Source: Adenanthera pavonina (lineage: Eukaryota > Streptophyta > Magnoliopsida > Fabales > Fabaceae). Taken from it: 64,000 bases of DNA. The notes beneath the pieces are model-generated. The model was not told the origin of the DNA and ran no database searches. It worked only from the letters and a program-made list of their open reading frames with translations. The translations under genes and the position numbers were made by a program. Positions 59,698 to 64,000 of this stretch are shown in pieces. The stretch's first letter is position 1. Each line of letters begins with the position of its first letter. The stretch spans positions 29,548,001 to 29,612,000 of the forward strand of contig JAIVEN010000022.1 of the NCBI GenBank assembly GCA_026686845.1, read 5' to 3'.

Positions 59698-60336
59698 TGT
59701 GAGAAAATTTTTAAAATAAAAAGATATCTCTTAAAGGATTTATGAATTAATAATGACTTTTAAGATAATTCATAGAAAATCACAAGATTTATGAAATATG
59801 AAAGAAGTGACTTTTACCTAGATTCATGAATCATTACAATGTAGATATATTAATCATATGAAATGAAATAACTTTTTTCTAGATTCATGAATTATTACAA
59901 TGTACATACATTGGTTAATGTACGTGTCCTTTTATTGAAAGAGTCATGTTGCTTCAAGAGGTTCATTCTCATTCCCTATAAATAGCCCACAATCTTCCAC
60001 CATTCGATAATTCCAATTTTATTAATCCACACTTGTTTCAACATATACAAACTCACTTGTCTTTATTTTTAGTGCACAAAGGATAAAAAGCAAATTATCA
60101 CTTTGTAAAAGCCATTGTTGTTTAGGCATGAGTTTTGAAAGTACAGCACCTACTCAAGGGTTTTCATTGTATCCTGTAGGAAATTTGTCACTAATCCAAG
60201 CTGTACCCAAGATTTAGAAAATGGTGGAGACGAATTAAGTCTAAAAGAAAGTGTTGCCTACGCCTTGAAGACTTGTGCACAACCTTTTTTCCAATCTCAT
60301 TTTCTTCTACCCTTCAAAATTCCATCCCTTCTAACA
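59698..60336 (+). mobile_element. Copia element 2: 3' LTR
   Basis: Starts tgtgagaaaat after the polypurine tract and ends cttctaaca. The phrase attcatgaatcattacaatgta occurs twice (about 59820 and 59882) where the 5' LTR has it once. Confidence 0.85.
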
Positions 60337-60718
60337 TTTATAGATGTTAATTTATAATTTGTAAATAATGTGAATTTCTATATTTTACATTGATCTTTTC
60401 ACCCAAGGAGGCTTAATTATTATGAAATTTTATCACCCTCGCTTACACTTGGATTTAAAAAGTTCGAGGGAGAGAGACCTAATAAGTTAGCCTGCCACTC
60501 AACTAATTAATACTCCTAAGGAAGAAAACTGGATTTCACGAATTATGGGTAAAATCAAAGACTGATTCTTTTGGTGAACGAGAAAGGTTGATGCAAGTTT
60601 TGAAATAAGGAAATTCCAAACTAGTCTTCCAATTTTGGTCCAAAATTGGAAATATGTAAGGATCAGTTGGAAAAGTAGTAAAATCTGTATTTATCAGTTG
60701 TGCGTGAATATCATTTTA

Positions 60719-60757
<39 letters not shown>

Positions 60758-61160
60758 GATTCTGTGGGATCGATCAGTTTGGAATTTTCCCTTTGGAGAT
60801 CTTGTGGTTGGAAGAGCCAGATAGGGTTTGGTGATGGGGATGGAATGACTGGGTCTGGACAGAAGATTTAGTGGAGGAACTACTTTTTGTTTATGGATTT
60901 TTTAATTGAATTGCTTATATTGGGCTTTTAACTGTCATTCCACAAAACTTTATATCTCGAATATTGATGGGAAATTAATAACAGAATTTTCAAGCTTTAT
61001 ATCAGATAAAGCAAAAGCTCATCCACTAGCATGCATCATCAGACCACCAACCAAGGTGATGAAAAATGTAGGAATCTAATCACAGTTTCAATGGAACAAT
61101 GCGACAAAACAAGGTTTGTTGAAGAAAATTAAACGATTAAATAACATTGAATTTCAGAAA
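60337..61160 (+). repeat. SABATH module 2, upstream part
   Basis: Aligns with 49690-50500 and 62010-62570. The (TG)n at 60722-60756 replaces the (TA)n of module 1. Confidence 0.65.
60722..60756. repeat. (TG)n microsatellite
   Basis: About 17 uninterrupted TG units. Confidence 0.95.
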
Positions 61161-61300
61161 GAATGCAGTGAAACGTATCAGTCATTATACGTTTCACTTT
61201 TACTTAATTTCATCTTCAGCAAACGTTTGATTCTTTGGCTGCAGGATAATCTCAAAGCATACTGTGAGGATCATTGGGATACCAACAGGCAACAGATATG
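61161..61300 (+). pseudogene. SABATH remnant without exon 1 (module 2)
   Basis: Aligns with 50876-50975 of module 1 (hairpin, aatttcatcttcagc.aac, ctttggctgcaggataatctc) but the promoter and exon 1 are deleted. No methyltransferase coding sequence is left. Confidence 0.65.
61168..61197. other. Perfect 11-bp hairpin, second copy
   Basis: gtgaaacgtat / atacgtttcac with loop cagtcatt; the stem is identical to 50879-50908. Confidence 0.85.
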
Positions 61301-61960
61301 TGACTCTTAAAAGGAAAGCACAACCAAAATTGTTTCAATGTGTTTGATTATGACTACAAACCTATATAGGTGTCGCACAACATGATCTGAAGTGGAAATT
61401 CACGTATAATATGTGAATTTGATGCCACATGAGAACTAAATACTATATTAATTAAAGGTGATAAGTAGTACTAGTCATAGGTAAAGAAATATCTGGCAAT
61501 ATAATGGACCAAATTAATATGATATTAAAAAGGTAATATGAAAAATATACTGTTAAGGCACATATATATAACCTGTTTCACAAATCAGCACTATTATAGG
61601 TCATCAATGGTGGGGGAAGAGTGTAGTTTTATAAGTAAGATCAGTACATTGGCAAACGAATTTTAATTTTGTAAGCCAAAGTTACGAACAGATAAGGGGG
61701 AAAATTCATAAACCTAAAGGATTACATAAGATTCTGCATCCGTACATCAATAGAAGATCCAATTTGGACTCACGTGGCCCGTTCGTTTTTTTTTTTTTTA
61801 AAACAAAGAACTCACATGCTAACATCCTACCAAATATAACTTCCACCAATCACTTAAAACCTCAAGAAAATTGGCCAAACACAACAAACAAAAAATTCAG
61901 AGAGCACGGCGCCACAACCACTAGTGTACCTAGAAATTAGTATGGACTCAAATATTTGTT
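61301..61960 (+). repeat. SABATH module 2, downstream flank
   Basis: Aligns with 51230-51395 plus 51669-52005. It carries the empty site of the Stowaway MITE. From about 61815 an unrelated ~130-base piece (acatcctaccaaatataac...) precedes module 3. Confidence 0.65.
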
Positions 61961-62800
61961 TGATCTCTTTCACATTTTGTTTAATTAATTAGTATGGACT
62001 ACTCTTTGTATTAATTTACATATATTTATAATTTGTAAATAATATGAATTTCTATATTTTTTATATTTTATGTTGATCTTTTCACTAAAGGCTTATTATG
62101 AAATTCTCTCACTCTTGCTTGCCTTTTATATTTTATGCTCCTAGGGAAGAAAACAGGATGTTACAAATTATGGGTAGGATAAAAGATTGATTCTTTTGTT
62201 GATGAGAAACGTCGTCGGTGGTGCAGGTTTAATTTGAAATCTTGTGGCAGGGAGAACCAGATATGGTTTGGTGGTGGGGATGAAATGACGGTCAGGACAG
62301 AAGATTTAGTGGAGGAATTATTTTGGTTTATCCAATTTTTAATTGAATTGCCGAATTTGGTCTTTGAACTGTCATATGAACTTTATATCACAAATGATGG
62401 GAAATATCAGAATTTTCAAGCTTTATATCTGATAAAGCAAAAGCTCATCCACAATCAGACCACCAACCAGGGTGATGAAAAATGTAGGAATCTGTTCATC
62501 ACAGTTCAATGGAACAATGCGACAAAATGAGGTTGGCTGAAGAGAATTAAACGATTAAATTAAATCGAAACCATTATAAACTGTGGTTTTAATGCTTTAA
62601 TTAAAACCATCAAATATATCATCAAGAAATACATCCATCATTTTGGTATTTTTTATGCAGACCGCGGACTACGCGCGGCTGCTTGAAGACTCCACCACAT
62701 GCAATTATATACTGTTATCAAACAAAATTATAATGAATTTTATTTAAAAAAAAAAACAGAGATCACAAAATAATTTGTTATCTCGTGTACGAAAGCACTG
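61961..62800 (+). promoter_or_regulatory. Upstream region of the SABATH gene (module 3)
   Basis: Aligns piecewise with 49650-50700 and 60340-61150. The part nearest the gene (62650-62800) aligns with 50600-50760 in module 1. Confidence 0.6.
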
Positions 62801-62807
62801 CAGCATC

Positions 62808-62815
62808 TATAAATA
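62808..62815 (+). promoter_or_regulatory. TATA box of the SABATH gene
   Basis: tataaata, 56 bases before the ATG, the usual plant distance with a short leader. The module 1 copy has ggtaaata at this place. Confidence 0.75.
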
Positions 62816-62870
62816 GCTTACTCTAAACACATAAGACATACACAGGCGAAAGAAGAGATAGTAATTAAGA

Positions 62871-63844
62871 ATGAAGGTGGCTCAAGTGCTGCACATGAAT
62901 GGGGGAGTGGGAGAAAAAAGCTATGCAAACAATTCCTTAGTTCAGGTCATTGATTATAAATTTCACTTTTAGTTAATTGCATCTTTCCTGCTATATATAC
63001 CAATTTAATTTTCGGAGAAACTAACCGATGGACTAAGTAATCATCTTCTGTGTGATGGGAAACAGCAAAAGGTGCTGAAATTGACGAGGCCGATTCGAGA
63101 GGAAGCCATAACCAACCTGTACCGCAGAATGCTCCCAGAAAGCCTAGTGATTGCTGACTTGGGTTGCTCTTCTGGTCCAAACACTTTCTATGTGGTTTCT
63201 GAAGTTATGACAACAGTGGAGAAGCTTTGCCGAGAGCTGAACCATCAGTCTCCCGAATACCAAGTCTTCTTGAACGATCTTCCAGGGAATGACTTCAACA
63301 ACATCTTCAGGTCACTTGGCAGCTTCAAGGAGAAACTCAATAAAGAAATGGTTTTTGGGGTTGGCCCCTGCTTCTTAGCTGGAGTCCCTGGTTCCTTTTA
63401 TGGCAGGGTTTTTCCTTCGAAAAGTCTCCATTTTGTCCATTCCTCTTACAGCCTTCAATGGCTATCTCAGGTCTCTATTAATTACATTTGCACTTTTTTG
63501 TCTTTCATTTAAGTGGTAAAATTTTTTTACTATACCCAGGGCAATTTTGTTTACTGATGAAATTGATTAATTAATTAATTAATATATAGGTTCCTGAGGG
63601 AGTGGAGAACAATAAGGGCAATATTTATATGGCAAGCAGCAGCCCCCCAAACGTGTTGAAGGCTTACCACCGGCAATTTCAAAAAGATTTTTCGTTGTTT
63701 CTCAGGTGTCGTGCGAAGGAAGTGGTGGAAGGCGGTAGCATGGTTCTGACATTTTTGGGAAGGAAAAGCGATGACCCTGCCAGCAAGGAATGCTGCCTTA
63801 TTTGGGAACTTATGGCGACAGCTCTCAACGATCTGGCCTCCAAG
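62871..63844 (+). CDS. SABATH-family SAM-dependent carboxyl methyltransferase, partial (exons 1-3)
   Basis: Exon 1 is 62871-62945 (25 codons, ending NNSLVQ, donor gtcatt). Exon 2 is 63066-63470 (135 codons, after acceptor aacag). Exon 3 is 63590-63844 (85 codons, after acceptor tatatag, donor gtacac). Exon 1 to exon 3 join in phase 0 and give 245 of roughly 360 residues. Visible features are the SAM-binding loop ADLGCSSGPNT (55-65), FLNDLPGNDFNNIF (93-106), GSFYGR (134-139), HSSYSLQWLSQ (150-160), then NKGNIYMASSSPP and GGSMVLTFLGR. Q25 and W157 correspond, from memory, to substrate-contacting residues of salicylate methyltransferase; Q156 stands where that enzyme has Met. The enzyme should transfer methyl from SAM to a carboxyl group of a small acid in the cytosol, but the substrate cannot be read from sequence. 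No damage is visible; exon 4 lies beyond the window. Confidence 0.9.
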
Positions 63845-64000
63845 GTACACAGGCGTACGTGTCTCTAATTTCGACTTCCACCATATACATATATATACGT
63901 TCTACTGATAATGGATTAGAAAAGGAAAAAACATGACAAATCGATGATCGAGCTAATTAATATTGGTCCCACATTTCTATCCTTTTACAAAAGGCATGGC
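63845..64000 (+). other. Start of SABATH intron 3 (to window end)
   Basis: Begins gtacac; reading through would meet a stop after eight codons (63866-63868). T/A-rich intron-like sequence runs to the end of the window. Confidence 0.6.

Noticed and set aside
63072..63512. SABATH start at the internal ATG at 63072
   Set aside because: Exon 1 at 62871 supplies the conserved family N-terminus with a TATA box and proper splice sites; the internal Met is a leucine/valine context inside exon 2, and the frame reads through the donor.

Overview
The window looks like repeat-rich intergenic DNA from the nuclear genome of a dicot plant; the species cannot be named from it. The evidence is AT-rich DNA with spliced genes, a plant SABATH methyltransferase, plant-type hAT, CACTA-like, Ty1-copia and Ty3-gypsy-type elements, LINEs, and Stowaway-type MITEs. 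All alignments were made by eye, so edges are exact only where target-site duplications (TSDs) or paralogous empty sites fix them.

Layout. 104-8520: a 5'-truncated LINE with a perfect 17-bp TSD is split by a CACTA-like element (about 405-8287). That element is split by a 4.77-kb hAT (640-5408) carrying an apparently intact BED/hAT transposase gene. 8521-13200: AT-rich DNA, a 0.69-kb fold-back minisatellite element (10038-10723), and an unrecognised gene-like stretch on the minus strand (about 11042-12050). 12900-20781: a LINE fragment cut by a hAT MITE with a perfect TSD, then one long LTR found in two pieces of opposite orientation separated by a CACTA end. 23361-31380: two complete solo LTRs of the same long-LTR family, the second inside a LINE RNase H region, plus a dispersed duplicated segment. 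31385-48243: a decayed Ty1-copia composite on the minus strand with three LTRs. Inside it are a 5-kb LINE (itself split by a solo LTR), a hAT MITE present twice in the same place, an LTR-like insert in gag, and another solo LTR nested in a fragment of its own family.

48244-64000 is the genic part. Three related modules carry remnants or a live copy of a SABATH S-adenosylmethionine-dependent carboxyl methyltransferase gene. Two of the modules also carry N-terminal fragments of a BCS1/At3g28580-type AAA-ATPase. The first module keeps only SABATH exon 1 with a decayed TATA box. The second lost even that and was split by a 6.4-kb copia element, which contains its own solo LTR. The third has a clean TATA box and three exons of an apparently intact SABATH gene (62871-63844) that runs off the right edge.

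The intact coding sequences are the hAT transposase and the partial SABATH gene. Everything else recognisable is a broken element or gene fragment. The strongest unusual signals are the datable nested insertions, five complete solo LTRs with matching TSDs and no internal region, an LTR hairpin whose arm substitutions keep pairing in sense RNA, the split and inverted LTR around the CACTA end, and the SABATH/AAA-ATPase mosaic array.
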